Part shown: positions 1-13,704 of the stretch, in pieces
Numbering within the stretch: position 1 is the first letter of the stretch
Layout: each line of letters begins with the position of its first letter
The notes under the pieces: model-generated
The model's database searches: none
What the model saw: only the letters and a program-made list of their open reading frames with translations
Told to the model about the DNA's origin: nothing
Assembly (NCBI RefSeq): GCF_016920785.2
Contig: NW_024609837.1
Span: 47,742,745 to 47,806,744 of the forward strand
DNA: 64,000 nucleotides
From: Ixodes scapularis
Taxonomy: Eukaryota; Arthropoda; Arachnida; Ixodida; Ixodidae
Direction: 5' to 3'
Made by a program: the position numbers and the translations under genes

Positions 1-3000
1 CGGCTGTGCAGTCGATCTGTTGAGGTTGCCTGGCGTTTCTTGTACGTCTTGATCCGGATAGGTGTGCAGTGTTCTAACGTAGTGTTTAGATGGCATGCTT
101 CACGTTGCTGCACCCGCTGCCAAGTGAGACGAGAGACGCGGTTCCTTTGGCTCATTTAGTGATCATCCCGGTGACGTCAGTACGATCGCGCCAGTGGGCG
201 ATGACTTTGTTGCAAAATGACGAGCTGGTTTCAGTAGACGGCTCGTGCAGTCGATCTGTTGAGGTTGCCTGGCGTTTCTTGTACGTCTTGATCCGGATAG
301 GTGTGCAGTGTTCTAACGTAGTGTTTAGATGGCATGCGTCACGTTGCTGCACCCGCTGCCAAGTGAGACGAGAGACGCGGTTCCTTTGGCTCATTTAGTG
401 ATCATCCCGGTGACGTCAGTACGATCGCGCCAGTGGGCGATGACTTTGTTGCAAAATGACGAGCTGGTTTCAGTAGACGGCTCGTGCAGTCGATCTGTTG
501 AGGTTGCCTGGCGTTTCTTGTACGTCTTGACCCGGATAAGTATGCAGTGTTCTAACGTAGTGTTTAGATGGCATGCTTCACGTTGCTGCACCCGCTGCCA
601 AGTGAGACGAGAGACGGGGTTCCTTTGGCTCATTTAGTGATCATCCCGGTGACGTCAGTACGATCGCGCCAGTGGGCGATGACTTTGTTGCGAAATGACG
701 AGCTGCTTTCAGTAGACGACTCGTGCAGTCGATCCGTTGAGGTTGCCTGGCGTTTCTTGTACGTCTTGATCCGGATAGGTGTGCAGTGTTCTAACGTAGT
801 GTTTAGATGGCATGCTTCACGTTGCTGCACCCGCTGCCAAGTGAGACGAGAGACGCGGTTCCTTTGGCTCATTTAGTGATCATCCCGGTGACGTCAGTAC
901 GATCGCGCCAGTGGGCGATGACTTTGTTGCAAAATGACGAGCTGGTTTCAGTAGACGGCTCGTGCAGTCGATCTGTTGAGGTTGCCTGGCGTTTCTTGTA
1001 CGTCTTGACCCGGATAAGTATGCAGTGTTCTAACGTAGTGTTTAGATGGCATGCTTCACGTTGCTGCACCCGCTGCCAAGTGAGACGAGAGACGCGGTTC
1101 CTTTGGCTCATTTAGTGATCATCCCGGTGACGTCAGTACGATCGCGCCAGTGGGCGATGACTTTGTTGCAAAATGACGAGCTGGTTTCAGTAGACGGCTC
1201 GTGCAGTCGATCTGTTGAGGTTGCCTGGCGTTTCTTGTACGTCTTGACCCGGATAAGTATGTATTGTTCTAACGTAGTGTTTAGATGGCATGCTTCACGT
1301 TGCTGCACCCGCTGCCAAGTGAGACGAGAGACGCGGTTCCTTTGGCTCATTTAGTGATCATCCCGGTGACGTCAGTACGATCGCGCCAGTGGGCGATGAC
1401 TTTGTTGCAAAATGACGAGCTGGTTTCAGTAGACGGCTCGTGCAGTCGATCTGTTGAGGTTGCCTGGCGTTTCTTGTACGTCTTGATCCGGATAGGTGTG
1501 CAGTGTTCTAACGTAGTGTTTAGATGACATGCTTCACGTTGCTGCACCCGCTGCCAAGTGAGACGAGAGACGCGGTTCCTTTGGCTCATTTAGTGATCAT
1601 CCCGGTGACGTCAGTACGATCGCGCCAGTGGGCGATGACTTTGTTGCAAAATGACGAGCTGGTTTCAGTAGACGGCTCGTGCAGTCGATCTGTTGAGGTT
1701 GCCTGGCGTTTCTTGTACGTCTTGACCCGGATAAGTATGTATTGTTCTAACGTAGTGTTTAGATGGCATGCTTCACGTTGCTGCACCCGCTGCCAAGTGA
1801 GACGAGAGACGCGGTTCCTTTGGCTCATTTAGTGATCATCCCGGTGACGTCAGTACGATCGCGCCAGTGGGCGATGACTTTGTTGCAAAATGACGAGCTG
1901 GTTTCAGTAGACGGCTGTGCAGTCGATCTGTTGAGGTTGCCTGGCGTTTCTTGTACGTCTTGATCCGGATAGGTGTGCAGTGTTCTAACGTAGTGTTTAG
2001 ATGGCATGCTTCACGTTGCTGCACCCGCTGCCAAGTGAGACGAGAGACGCGGTTCCTTTGGCTCATTTAGTGATCATCCCGGTGACGTCAGTACGATCGC
2101 GCCAGTGGGCGATGACTTTGTTGCAAAATGACGAGCTGGTTTCAGTAGACGGCTCGTGCAGTCGATCTGTTGAGGTTGCCTGGCGTTTCTTGTACGTCTT
2201 GACCCGGATAAGTATGTATTGTTCTAACGTAGTGTTTAGATGGCATGCTTCACGTTGCTGCACCCGCTGCCAAGTGAGACGAGAGACGCGGTTCCTTTGG
2301 CTCATTTAGTGATCATCCCGGTGACGTCAGTACGATCGCGCCAGTGGGCGAGGACTTTGTTGCAAAATGACGAGCTGGTTTCAGTAGACGGCTGTGCAGT
2401 CGATCTGTTGAGGTTGCCTGGCGTTTCTTGTACGTCTTGATCCGGATAGGTGTGCAGTGTTCTAACGTAGTGTTTAGATGGCATGCTTCACGTTGCTGCA
2501 CCCGCTGCCAAGTGAGACGAGAGACGCGGTTCCTTTGGCTCATTTAGTGATCATCCCGGTGACGTCAGTACGATCGCGCCAGTGGGCGATGACTTTGTTG
2601 CAAAATGACGAGCTGGTTTCAGTAGACGGCTGTGCAGTCGATCTGTTGAGGTTGCCTGGCGTTTCTTGTACGTCTTGATCCGGATAGGTGTGCAGTGTTC
2701 TAACGTAGTGTTTAGATGGCATGCTTCACGTTGCTGCACCCGCTGCCAAGTGAGACGAGAGACGCGGTTCCTTTGGCTCATTTAGTGATCATCCCGGTGA
2801 CGTCAGTACGATCGCGCCAGTGGGCGATGACTTTGTTGCAAAATGACGAGCTGGTTTCAGTAGACGGCTGTGCAGTCGATCTGTTGAGGTTGCCTGGCGT
2901 TTCTTGTACGTCTTGATCCGGATAGGTGTGCAGTGTTCTAACGTAGTGTTTAGATGGCATGCTTCACGTTGCTGCACCCGCTGCCAAGTGAGACGAGAGA

Positions 3001-6000
3001 CGCGGTTCCTTTGGCTCATTTAGTGATCATCCCGGTGACGTCAGTACGATCGCGCCAGTGGGCGATGACTTTGTTGCAAAATGACGAGCTGGTTTCAGTA
3101 GACGGCTCGTGCAGTCGATCTGTTGAGGTTGCCTGGCGTTTCTTGTACGTCTTGATCCGGATAGGTGTGCAGTGTTCTAACGTAGTGTTTAGATGGCATG
3201 CTTCACGTTGCTGCACCCGCTGCCAAGTGAGACGAGAGACGCGGTTCCTTTGGCTCATTTAGTGATCATCCCGGTGACGTCAGTACGATCGCGCCAGTGG
3301 GCGATGACTTTGTTGCAAAATGACGAGCTGGTTTCAGTAGACGGCTGTGCAGTCGATCTGTTGAGGTTGCCTGGCGTTTCTTGTACGTCTTGATCCGGAT
3401 AGGTGTGCAGTGTTCTAACGTAGTGTTTAGATGGCATGCTTCACGTTGCTGCACCCGCTGCCAAGTGAGACGAGAGACGCGGTTCCTTTGGCTCATTTAG
3501 TGATCATCCCGGTGACGTCAGTACGATCGCGCCAGTGGGCGATGACTTTGTTGCAAAATGACGAGCTGGTTTCAGTAGACGGCTGTGCAGTCGATCTGTT
3601 GAGGTTGCCTGGCGTTTCTTGTACGTCTTGATCCGGATAGGTGTGCAGTGTTCTAACGTAGTGTTTAGATGGCATGCTTCACGTTGCTGCACCCGCTGCC
3701 AAGTGAGACGAGAGACGCGGTTCCTTTGGCTCATTTAGTGATCATCCCGGTGACGTCAGTACGATCGCGCCAGTGGGCGATGACTTTGTTGCAAAATGAC
3801 GAGCTGGTTTCAGTAGACGGCTGTGCAGTCGATCTGTTGAGGTTGCCTGGCGTTTCTTGTACGTCTTGATCCGGATAGGTGTGCAGTGTTCTAACGTAGT
3901 GTTTAGATGGCATGCTTCACGTTGCTGCACCCGCTGCCAAGTGAGACGAGAGACGCGGTTCCTTTGGCTCATTTAGTGATCATCCCGGTGACGTCAGTAC
4001 GATCGCGCCAGTGGGCGATGACTTTGTTGCAAAATGACGAGCTGGTTTCAGTAGACGGCTGTGCAGTCGATCTGTTGAGGTTGCCTGGCGTTTCTTGTAC
4101 GTCTTGATCCGGATAGGTGTGCAGTGTTCTAACGTAGTGTTTAGATGGCATGCTTCACGTTGCTGCACCCGCTGCCAAGTGAGACGAGAGACGCGGTTCC
4201 TTTGGCTCATTTAGTGATCATCCCGGTGACGTCAGTACGATCGCGCCAGTGGGCGATGACTTTGTTGCAAAATGACGAGCTGGTTTCAGTAGACGGCTCG
4301 TGCAGTCGATCTGTTGAGGTTGCCTTGCGTTTCTTGTACGTCTTGACCCGGATAAGTATGTATTGTTCTAACGTAGTGTTTAGATGGCATGCTTCACGTT
4401 GCTGCACCCGCTGCCAAGTGAGACGAGAGACGCGGTTCCTTTGGCTCATTTAGTGATCATCCCGGTGACGTCAGTACGATCGCGCCAGTGGGCGATGACT
4501 TTGTTGCAAAATGACGAGCTGGTTTCAGTAGACGGCTCGTGCAGTCGATCTGTTGAGGTTGCCTGGCGTTTCTTGTACGTCTTGACCCGGATAAGTATGT
4601 ATTGTTCTAACGTAGTGTTTAGATGGCATGCTTCACGTTGCTGCACCCGCTGCCAAGTGAGACGAGAGACGCGGTTCCTTTGGCTCATTTAGTGATCATC
4701 CCGGTGACGTCAGTACGATCGCGCCAGTGGGCGATGACTTTGTTGCAAAATGACGAGCTGGTTTCAGTAGACGGCTCGTGCAGTCGATCTGTTGAGGTTG
4801 CCTGGCGTTTCTTGTACGTCTTGACCCGGATAAGTATGTATTGTTCTAACGTAGTGTTTAGATGGCATGCTTCACGTTGCTGCACCCGCTGCCAAGTGAG
4901 ACGAGAGACGCGGTTCCTTTGGCTCATTTAGTGATCATCCCGGTGACGTCAGTACGATCGCGCCAGTGGGCGATGACTTTGTTGCAAAATGACGAGCTGG
5001 TTTCAGTAGACGGCTCGTGCAGTCGATCTGTTGAGGTTGCCTGGCGTTTCTTGTACGTCTTGATCCGGATAGGTGTGCAGTGTTCTAACGTAGTGTTTAG
5101 ATGGCATGCTTCACGTTGCTGCACCCGCTGCCAAGTGAGACGAGAGACGCGGTTCCTTTGGCTCATTTAGTGATCATCCCGGTGACGTCAGTACGATCGC
5201 GCCAGTGGGCGATGACTTTGTTGCAAAATGACGAGCTGGTTTCAGTAGACGGCTCGTGCAGTCGATCTGTTGAGGTTGCCTGGCGTTTCTTGTACGTCTT
5301 GACCCGGATAAGTATGTATTGTTCTAACGTAGTGTTTAGATGGCATGCTTCACGTTGCTGCACCCGCTGCCAAGTGAGACGAGAGACGCGGTTCCTTTGG
5401 CTCATTTAGTGATCATCCCGGTGACGTCAGTACGATCGCGCCAGTGGGCGATGACTTTGTTGCAAAATGACGAGCTGGTTTCAGTAGACGGCTCGTGCAG
5501 TCGATCTGTTGAGGTTGCCTGGCGTTTCTTGTACGTCTTGATCCGGATAGGTGTGCAGTGTTCTAACGTAGTGTTTAGATGGCATGCTTCACGTTGCTGC
5601 ACCCGCTGCCAAGTGAGACGAGAGACGCGGTTCCTTTGGCTCATTTAGTGATCATCCCGGTGACGTCAGTACGATCGCGCCAGTGGGCGATGACTTTGTT
5701 GCAAAATGACGAGCTGGTTTCAGTAGACGGCTCGTGCAGTCGATCTGTTGAGGTTGCCTGGCGTTTCTTGTACGTCTTGATCCGGATAAGTATGTATTGT
5801 TCTAACGTAGTGTTTAGGTGGCATGCTTCACGTTGCTGCACCCGCTGCCAAGTGAGACGAGAGACGCGGTTCCTTTGGCTCATTTAGTGATCATCCCGGT
5901 GACGTCAGTACGATCGCGCCAGTGGGCGATGACTTTGTTGCAAAATGACGAGCTGGTTTCAGTAGACGGCTCGTGCAGTCGATCTGTTGAGGTTGCCTGG

Positions 6001-7251
6001 CGTTTCTTGTACGTCTTGATCCGGATAGGTGTGCAGTGTTCTAACGTAGTGTTTAGATGGCATGCTTCACGTTGCTGCACCCGCTGCCAAGTGAGACGAG
6101 AGACGCGGTTCCTTTGGCTCATTTAGTGATCATCCCGGTGACGTCAGTACGATCGCGCCAGTGGGCGATGACTTTGTTGCAAAATGACGAGCTGGTTTCA
6201 GTAGACGGCTCGTGCAGTCGATCTGTTGAGGTTGCCTGGCGTTTCTTGTACGTCTTGACCCGGATAAGTATGTATTGTTCTAACGTAGTGTTTAGATGGC
6301 ATGCTTCACGTTGCTGCACCCGCTGCCAAGTGAGACGAGAGACGCGGTTCCTTTGGCTCATTTAGTGATCATCCCGGTGACGTAAGTACGATCGCGCCAG
6401 TGGGCGATGACTTTGTTGCAAAAGGACGAGCTGGTTTCAGTAGACGGCTCGTGCAGTCGATCTGTTGAGGTTGCCTGGCGTTTCTTGTACGTCTTGATCC
6501 GGATAGGTGTGCAGTGTTCTAACGTAGTGTTTAGATGACATGCTTCACGTTGCTGCACCCGCTGCCAAGTGAGACGAGAGACGCGGTTCCTTTGGCTCAT
6601 TTAGTGATCATCCCGGTGACGTCAGTACGATCGCGCCAGTGGGCGATGACTTTGTTGCAAAATGACGAGCTGGTTTCAGTAGACGGCTCGTGCAGTCGAT
6701 CTGTTGAGGTTGCCTGGCGTTTCTTGTACGTCTTGACCCGGATAAGTATGTATTGTTCTAACGTAGTGTTTAGATGGCATGCTTCACGTTGCTGCACCCG
6801 CTGCCAAGTGAGACGAGAGACGCGGTTCCTTTGGCTCATTTAGTGATCATCCCGGTGACGTCAGTACGATCGCGCCAGTGGGCGATGACTTTGTTGCAAA
6901 ATGACGAGCTGGTTTCAGTAGACGGCTCGTGCAGTCGATCTGTTGAGGTTGCCTGGCGTTTCTTGTACGTCTTGACCCGGATAAGTATGTATTGTTCTAA
7001 CGTAGTGTTTAGATGGCATGCTTCACGTTGCTGCACCCGCTGCCAAGTGAGACGAGAGACGCGGTTCCTTTGGCTCATTTAGTGATCATCCCGGTGACGT
7101 CAGTACGATCGCGCCAGTGGGCGATGACTTTGTTGCAAAATGACGAGCTGGTTTCAGTAGACGACTCGTGCAGTCGATCTGTTGAGGTTGCCTGGCGTTT
7201 CTTGTACGTCTTGACCCGGATAAGTATGCAGTGTTCTAACGTAGTGTTTAG

Positions 7252-8685
7252 ATGGCATGCTTCACGTTGCTGCACCCGCTGCCAAGTGAGACGAGAGATT
7301 CGGTTCCTTTGGCTCCTTTAGTGATGATCCCGGTGACGTCAGTACGATCGCGCCAGTGGGCGATGACTTTGTTGCAAAATGACGAGCTGCTTTCCATAGA
7401 CGACTCGTGCAGTCGATCTGTTGAGGTTGCCTGGCGTTTCTTGTACGTCTTGACCCGGATAAGTATGCAGTGTTCTAATGTAGTGTTTAGATGGCATGCT
7501 TCACGTTGCTGCACCCGCTGCCAAGTGAGACGAGAGATTCGGTTCCTTTGGCTCCTTTAGTGATGATCCCGGTGACGTCAGTACGATCGCGCCAGTGGGC
7601 GATGACTTTGTTGCAAAATGACGAGCTGCTTTCAGTAGACGACTCGTGCAGTCGATCCGTTGAGGTTGCCTGGCGTTTCTTGTACGTCTTGACCCGGATA
7701 AGTATGCAGTGTTCTAACGTAGTTTTTAGATGGCATGCTTCACGTTGCTGCACCCGCTGCCAAGTGAGACGAGAGATTCGGTTCCTTTGGCTCCTTTAGT
7801 GATGATCCCGGTGACGTCAGTACGATCGCGCCAGTGGGCGATGACTTTGTTGCAAAATGACGAGCTGCTTTCCATAGACGACTCGTGCAGTCGATCTGTT
7901 GAGGTTGCCTGGCGTTTCTTGTACGTCTTGACCCGGATAAGTATGTATTGTTCTAATGTAGTGTTTAGATGGCATGCTTCACGTTGCTGCACCCGCTGCC
8001 AAGTGAGACGAGAGATTCGGTTCCTTTGGCTCCTTTAGTGATGATCCCGGTGACGTCAGTACGATCGCGCCAGTGGGCGATGACTTTGTTGCAAAATGAC
8101 GAGCTGCTTTCAGTAGACGACTCGTGCAGTCGATCCGTTGAGGTTGCCTGGCGTTTCTTGTACGTCTTGACCCGGATAAGTATGCAGTGTTCTAATGTAG
8201 TGTTTAGATGACATGCTTCACGTTGCTGCACCCGCTGCCAAGTGAGACGAGAGATTCGGTTCCTTTGGCTCCTTTAGTGATGATCCCGGTGACGTCAGTA
8301 CGATCGCGCCAGTGGGCGATGACTTTGTTGCAAAATGACGAGCTGCTTTCCATAGACGACTCGTGCAGTCGATCTGTTGAGGTTGCCTGGCGTTTCTTGT
8401 ACGTCTTGACCCGGATAAGTATGCAGTGTTCTAATGTAGTGTTTAGATGGCATGCTTCACGTTGCTGCACCCGCTGCCAAGTGAGACGAGAGATTCGGTT
8501 CCTTTGGCTCCTTTAGTGATGATCCCGGTGACGTCAGTACGATCGCGCCAGTGGGCGATGACTTTGTTGCAAAATGACGAGCTGCTTTCCATAGACGACT
8601 CGTGCAGTCGATCTGTTGAGGTTGCCTGGCGTTTCTTGTACGTCTTGACCCGGATAAGTATGCAGTGTTCTAACGTAGTGTTTAG
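7252..8685. repeat. Dimeric higher-order block in satellite (478 bp)
   Basis: Within the satellite, monomers here share GAGATTCGG and CTCCTTTAGTGATGATC variants absent from the left part. They alternate between TTTCCATAGAC with GATCTG and TTTCAGTAGAC with GATCCG. The TTTCCATAG marker falls at 7,391, 7,869 and 8,347, which is 478 bp (2 x 239) apart. An unpaired copy follows at 8,586. Confidence 0.8.
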
Positions 8686-11600
8686 ATGGCATGCTTCACG
8701 TTGCTGCACCCGCTGCCAAGTGAGACGAGAGACGCGGTTCCTTTGCCTCATTTAGTGATCATCCCGGTGACGTCAGTACGATCGCGCCAGTGGGCGATGA
8801 CTTTGTTGCAAAATGTCGAGCTGGTTTCAGTAGACGGCTCGTGCAGTCGATCTGTTGAGGTTGCCTGGCGTTTCTTGTACGTCTTGACCCGGATAAGTAT
8901 GCAGTGTTCTAACGTAGTGTTTAGATGGCATGCTTCACGTTGCTGCACCCGCTGCCAAGTGAGACGAGAGACCCGGTTCCTTTGGCTCATTTAGTGATCA
9001 TCCCGGTGACGTCAGTACGATCGCGCCAGTGGGCGATGACTTTGTTGCAAAATGACGAGCTGCTTTCAGTAGACGACTCGTGCAGTCGATCTGTTGAGGT
9101 TGCCTGGCGTTTCTTGTACGTCTTGACCCGGATAAGTATGCAGTGTTCTAACGTAGTGTTCAGATGACATGCTTCACGTTGCTGCACCCGCTGCCAAGTG
9201 AGACGAGAGACGCGGTTCCTTTGGCTCATTTAGTGATCATCCCGGTGACGTCAGTACGATCGCGCCAGTGGGCGATGACTTTGTTGCAAAATGACGAGCT
9301 GCTTTCAGTAGACAACTCGTGCAGTCGATCTGTTGAGGTTGCCTGGCGTTTCTTGTACGTCTTGACCCGGATAAGTATGCAGTGTTCTAACGTAGTGTTT
9401 AGATGGCATGCTTCACGTTGCTGCACCCGCTGCCAAGTGAGACGAGAGACGCGGTTCCTTTGGCTCATTTAGTGATCATCCCGGTGACGTCAGTACGATC
9501 GCGCCAGTGGGCGATGACTTTGTTGCAAAATGACGAGCTGCTTTCAGTAGACGACTCGTGCAGTCGATCTGTTGAAGTTGCCTGGCGTTTCTTGTACGTC
9601 TTGACCCGGATAAGTATGCAGTGTTCTAACGTAGTTTTTAGATGGCATGCTTCACGTTGCTGCACCCGCTGCCAAGTGAGACGAGAGACGCGGTTCCTTT
9701 GGCTCATTTAGTGATCATCCCGGTGACGTCAGTACGATCGCGCCAGTGGGCGATGACTTTGTTGCAAAATGACGAGCTGCTTTCAGTAGACGACTCGTGC
9801 AGTCGATCTGTTGAGGTTGCCTGGCGTTTCTTGTACGTCTTGACCCGGATAAGTATGCAGTGTTCTAACGTAGTGTTTAGATGGCATGCTTCACGTTGCT
9901 GCACCCGCTGCCAAGTGAGACGAGAGACGCGGTTCCTTTGGCTCATTTAGTGATCATCCCGGTGACGTCAGTACGATCGCGCCAGTGGGCGATGACTTTG
10001 TTGCAAAATGACGAGCTGGTTTCAGTAGACGGCTCGTGCAGTCGATCTGTTGAGGTTGCCTGGCGTTTCTTGTACGTCTTGATCCGGATAGGTGTGCAGT
10101 GTTCTAACGTAGTGTTTAGATGGCATGCTTCACGTTGCTGCACCCGCTGCCAACTGAGTCGAGAGATGCGGTTCCTTTGGCTCATTTAGTGATGATCCCG
10201 GTGACGTCAGTACGATCGCGCCAGTGGGCGATGACTTTGTTGCAAAATGACGAGCTGGTTTCAGTAGACGGCTCGTGCAGTCGATCTGTTGAGGTTGCCT
10301 GGCGTTTCTTGTACGTCTAGACCCGGATAAGTATGCAGTGTTCTAACGTAGTGTTTAGATGGCATGCTTCACGTTGCTGCACCCGCTGCCAAGTGAGACG
10401 AGAGACGCGGTTCCTTTGGCTCATTTAGTGATCATCCCGGTGACGTCAGTACGATCGCGCCAGTGGGTGATGACTTTGTTGCAAAATGACGAGCTGCTTT
10501 CAGTAGACGACTCGTGCAGTCGATCTGTTGAAGTTGCCTGGCGTTTCTTGTACGTCTTGATCCGGATAGGTGTGCAGTGTTCTAACGTAGTGTTTAGATG
10601 GCATGCTTCACGTTGCTGCACCCGCTGCCAAGTCAGACGAGAGATGCGGTTCCTTTGGCTCATTTAGTGATGATCCCGGTGACGTCAGTACGATCGCGCC
10701 GGTGGGCGATGACTTTGTTGCAAAATGACGAGCTGCTTTCCATAGACGACTCGTGCAGTCGATCTGTTGAGGTTGCCTGGCGTTTCTTGTACGTCTTGAC
10801 CCGGATAAGTATGCAGTGTTCTAACGTAGTGTTTAGATGGCATGCTTCACGTTGCTGCACCCGCTGCCAAGTGAGACGAGAGACGCGGTTCCTTTGCCTC
10901 ATTTAGTGATCATCCCGGTGACGTCAGTACGATCGCGCCAGTGGGCGATGACTTTGTTGCAAAATGTCGAGCTGGTTTCAGTAGACGACTCGTGCAGTCG
11001 ATCTGTTGAGGTTGCCTGGCGTTTCTTGTACGTCTTGACCCGGATAAGTATGCAGTGTTCTAACGTAGTGTTTAGATGGCATGCTTCACGTTGCTGCACC
11101 CGCTGCCAAGTGAGACGAGAGACCCGGTTCCTTTGGCTCATTTAGTGATCATCCCGGTGACGTCAGTACGATCGCGCCAGTGGGCGATGACTTTGTTGCA
11201 AAATGACGAGCTGCTTTCCATAGACGGCTCGTGCAGTCGATCTGTTGAGGTTGCCTGGCGTTTCTTGTACGTCTTGACCCGGATAAGTATGCAGTGTTCT
11301 AACGTAGTGTTTAGATGGCATGCTTCACGTTGCTGCACCCGCTGCCAAGTGAGACGAGAGACCCGGTTCCTTTGGCTCATTTAGTGATCATCCCGGTGAC
11401 GTCAGTACGATCGCGCCAGTGGGCGATAACTTTGTTGCAAAATGACGAGCTGCTTTCAGTAGACGACTCGTGCAGTCGATCTGTTGAGGTTGCCTGGCGT
11501 TTCTTGTACGTCTTGACCCGGATAAGTATGCAGTGTTCTAACGTAGTGTTCAGATGACATGCTTCACGTTGCTGCACCCGCTGCCAAGTGAGACGAGAGA

Positions 11601-13465
11601 CGCGGTTCCTTTGGCTCATTTAGTGATCATCCCGGTGACGTCAGTACGATCGCGCCAGTGGGCGATGACTTTGTTGCAAAATGACGAGCTGCTTTCAGTA
11701 GACGACTCGTGCAGTCGATCTGTTGAGGTTGCCTGGCGTTTCTTGTACGTCTTGACCCGGATAAGTATGCAGTGTTCTAACGTAGTGTTTAGATGGCATG
11801 CTTCACGTTGCTGCACCCGCTGCCAAGTGAGACGAGAGACGCGGTTCCTTTGGCTCATTTAGTGATCATCCCGGTGACGTCAGTACGATCGCGCCAGTGG
11901 GCGATGACTTTGTTGCAAAATGACGAGCTGCTTTCAGTAGACGACTCGTGCAGTCGATCTGTTGAAGTTGCCTGGCGTTTCTTGTACGTCTTGACCCGGA
12001 TAAGTATGCAGTGTTCTAACGTAGTTTTTAGATGGCATGCTTCACGTTGCTGCACCCGCTGCCAAGTGAGACGAGAGACGCGGTTCCTTTGGCTCATTTA
12101 GTGATCATCCCGGTGACGTCAGTACGATCGCGCCAGTGGGCGATGACTTTGTTGCAAAATGACGAGCTGCTTTCAGTAGACGACTCGTGCAGTCGATCTG
12201 TTGAGGTTGCCTGGCGTTTCTTGTACGTCTTGACCCGGATAAGTATGCAGTGTTCTAACGTAGTGTTTAGATGGCATGCTTCACGTTGCTGCACCCGCTG
12301 CCAAGTGAGACGAGAGACGCGGTTCCTTTGGCTCATTTAGTGATCATCCCGGTGACGTCAGTACGATCGCGCCAGTGGGCGATGACTTTGTTGCAAAATG
12401 ACGAGCTGGTTTCAGTAGACGGCTCGTGCAGTCGATCTGTTGAGGTTGCCTGGCGTTTCTTGTACGTCTTGATCCGGATAGGTGTGCAGTGTTCTAACGT
12501 AGTGTTTAGATGGCTTGCTTCACGTTGCTGCACCCGCTGCCAACTGAGACGAGAGATGCGGTTCCTTTGGCTCATTTAGTGATGATCCCGGTGACGTCAG
12601 TACGATCGCGCCAGTGGGCGATGACTTTGTTGCAAAATGACGAGCTGGTTTCAGTAGACGGCTCGTGCAGTCGATCTGTTGAGGTTGCCTGGCGTTTCTT
12701 GTACGTCTAGACCCGGATAAGTATGCAGTGTTCTAACGTAGTGTTTAGATGGCATGCTTCACGTTGCTGCACCCGCTGCCAAGTGAGACGAGAGACGCGG
12801 TTCCTTTGGCTCATTTAGTGATCATCCCGGTGACGTCAGTACGATCGCGCCAGTGGGCGATGACTTTGTTGCAAAATGACGAGCTGCTTTCAGTAGACGA
12901 CTCGTGCAGTCGATCTGTTGAAGTTGCCTGGCGTTTCTTGTACGTCTTGATCCGGATAGGTGTGCAGTGTTCTAACGTAGTGTTTAGATGGCATGCTTCA
13001 CGTTGCTGCACCCGCTGCCAAGTGAGACGAGAGATGCGGTTCCTTTGGCTCATTTAGTGATGATCCCGGTGACGTCAGTACGATCGCGCCAGTGGGCGAT
13101 GACTTTGTTGCAAAATGACGAGCTGGTTTCAGTAGACGGCTCGTGCAGTCGATCTGTTGAGGTTGCCTGGCGTTTCTTGTACGTCTTGACCCGGATAAGT
13201 ATGCAGTGTTCTAACGTAGTGTTTAGATGGCATGCTTCACGTTGCTGCACCCGCTGCCAAGTGAGACGAGAGACGCGGTTCCTTTGGCTCATTTAGTGAT
13301 CATCCCGGTGACGTCAGTACGATCGCGCCAGTGGGCGATGACTTTGTTGCAAAATGACGAGCTGCTTTTAGTAGACGACTCGTGCAGTCGATCCGTTGAG
13401 GTTGCCTGGCGTTTCTTGTACGTCTTGATCCGGATAGGTGTGCAGTGTTCTAACGTAGTGTTTAG
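8686..13465. repeat. Ten-monomer higher-order block (2,390 bp)
   Basis: Rare variants recur exactly 2,390 bp apart. GTCTAGACCC occurs near 10,315 and 12,705, GTAGTTTTTAGATG near 9,632 and 12,022, and GTGTTCAGATGAC near 9,157 and 11,547. The AAATGTCGAG marker (8,811 and 10,962) is only 2,151 bp (9 monomers) apart. The GAGACCCGG monomer occurs once in copy 1 (near 8,969) and twice in copy 2 (near 11,120 and 11,359). One monomer was therefore duplicated inside the second copy. Confidence 0.85.
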
Positions 13466-13704
13466 ATGGCATGCTTCACGTTGCTGCACCCGCTGCCAAG
13501 TGAGACGAGAGACGCGGTTCCTTTGGCTCATTTAGTGATGATCCCGGTGACGTCAGTACGATCGCGTCAGTGGGCGATGACTTTGTTGCAAAATGACGAG
13601 CTGCTTTTAGTAGACGGCTCATGCAGTCGATCTGTTGAAGTTGCCTGGCGTTTCTTGTACGTCTTGATCCGGATAAGTATGCAGTGTTCTAACGTAGTGT
13701 TTAG

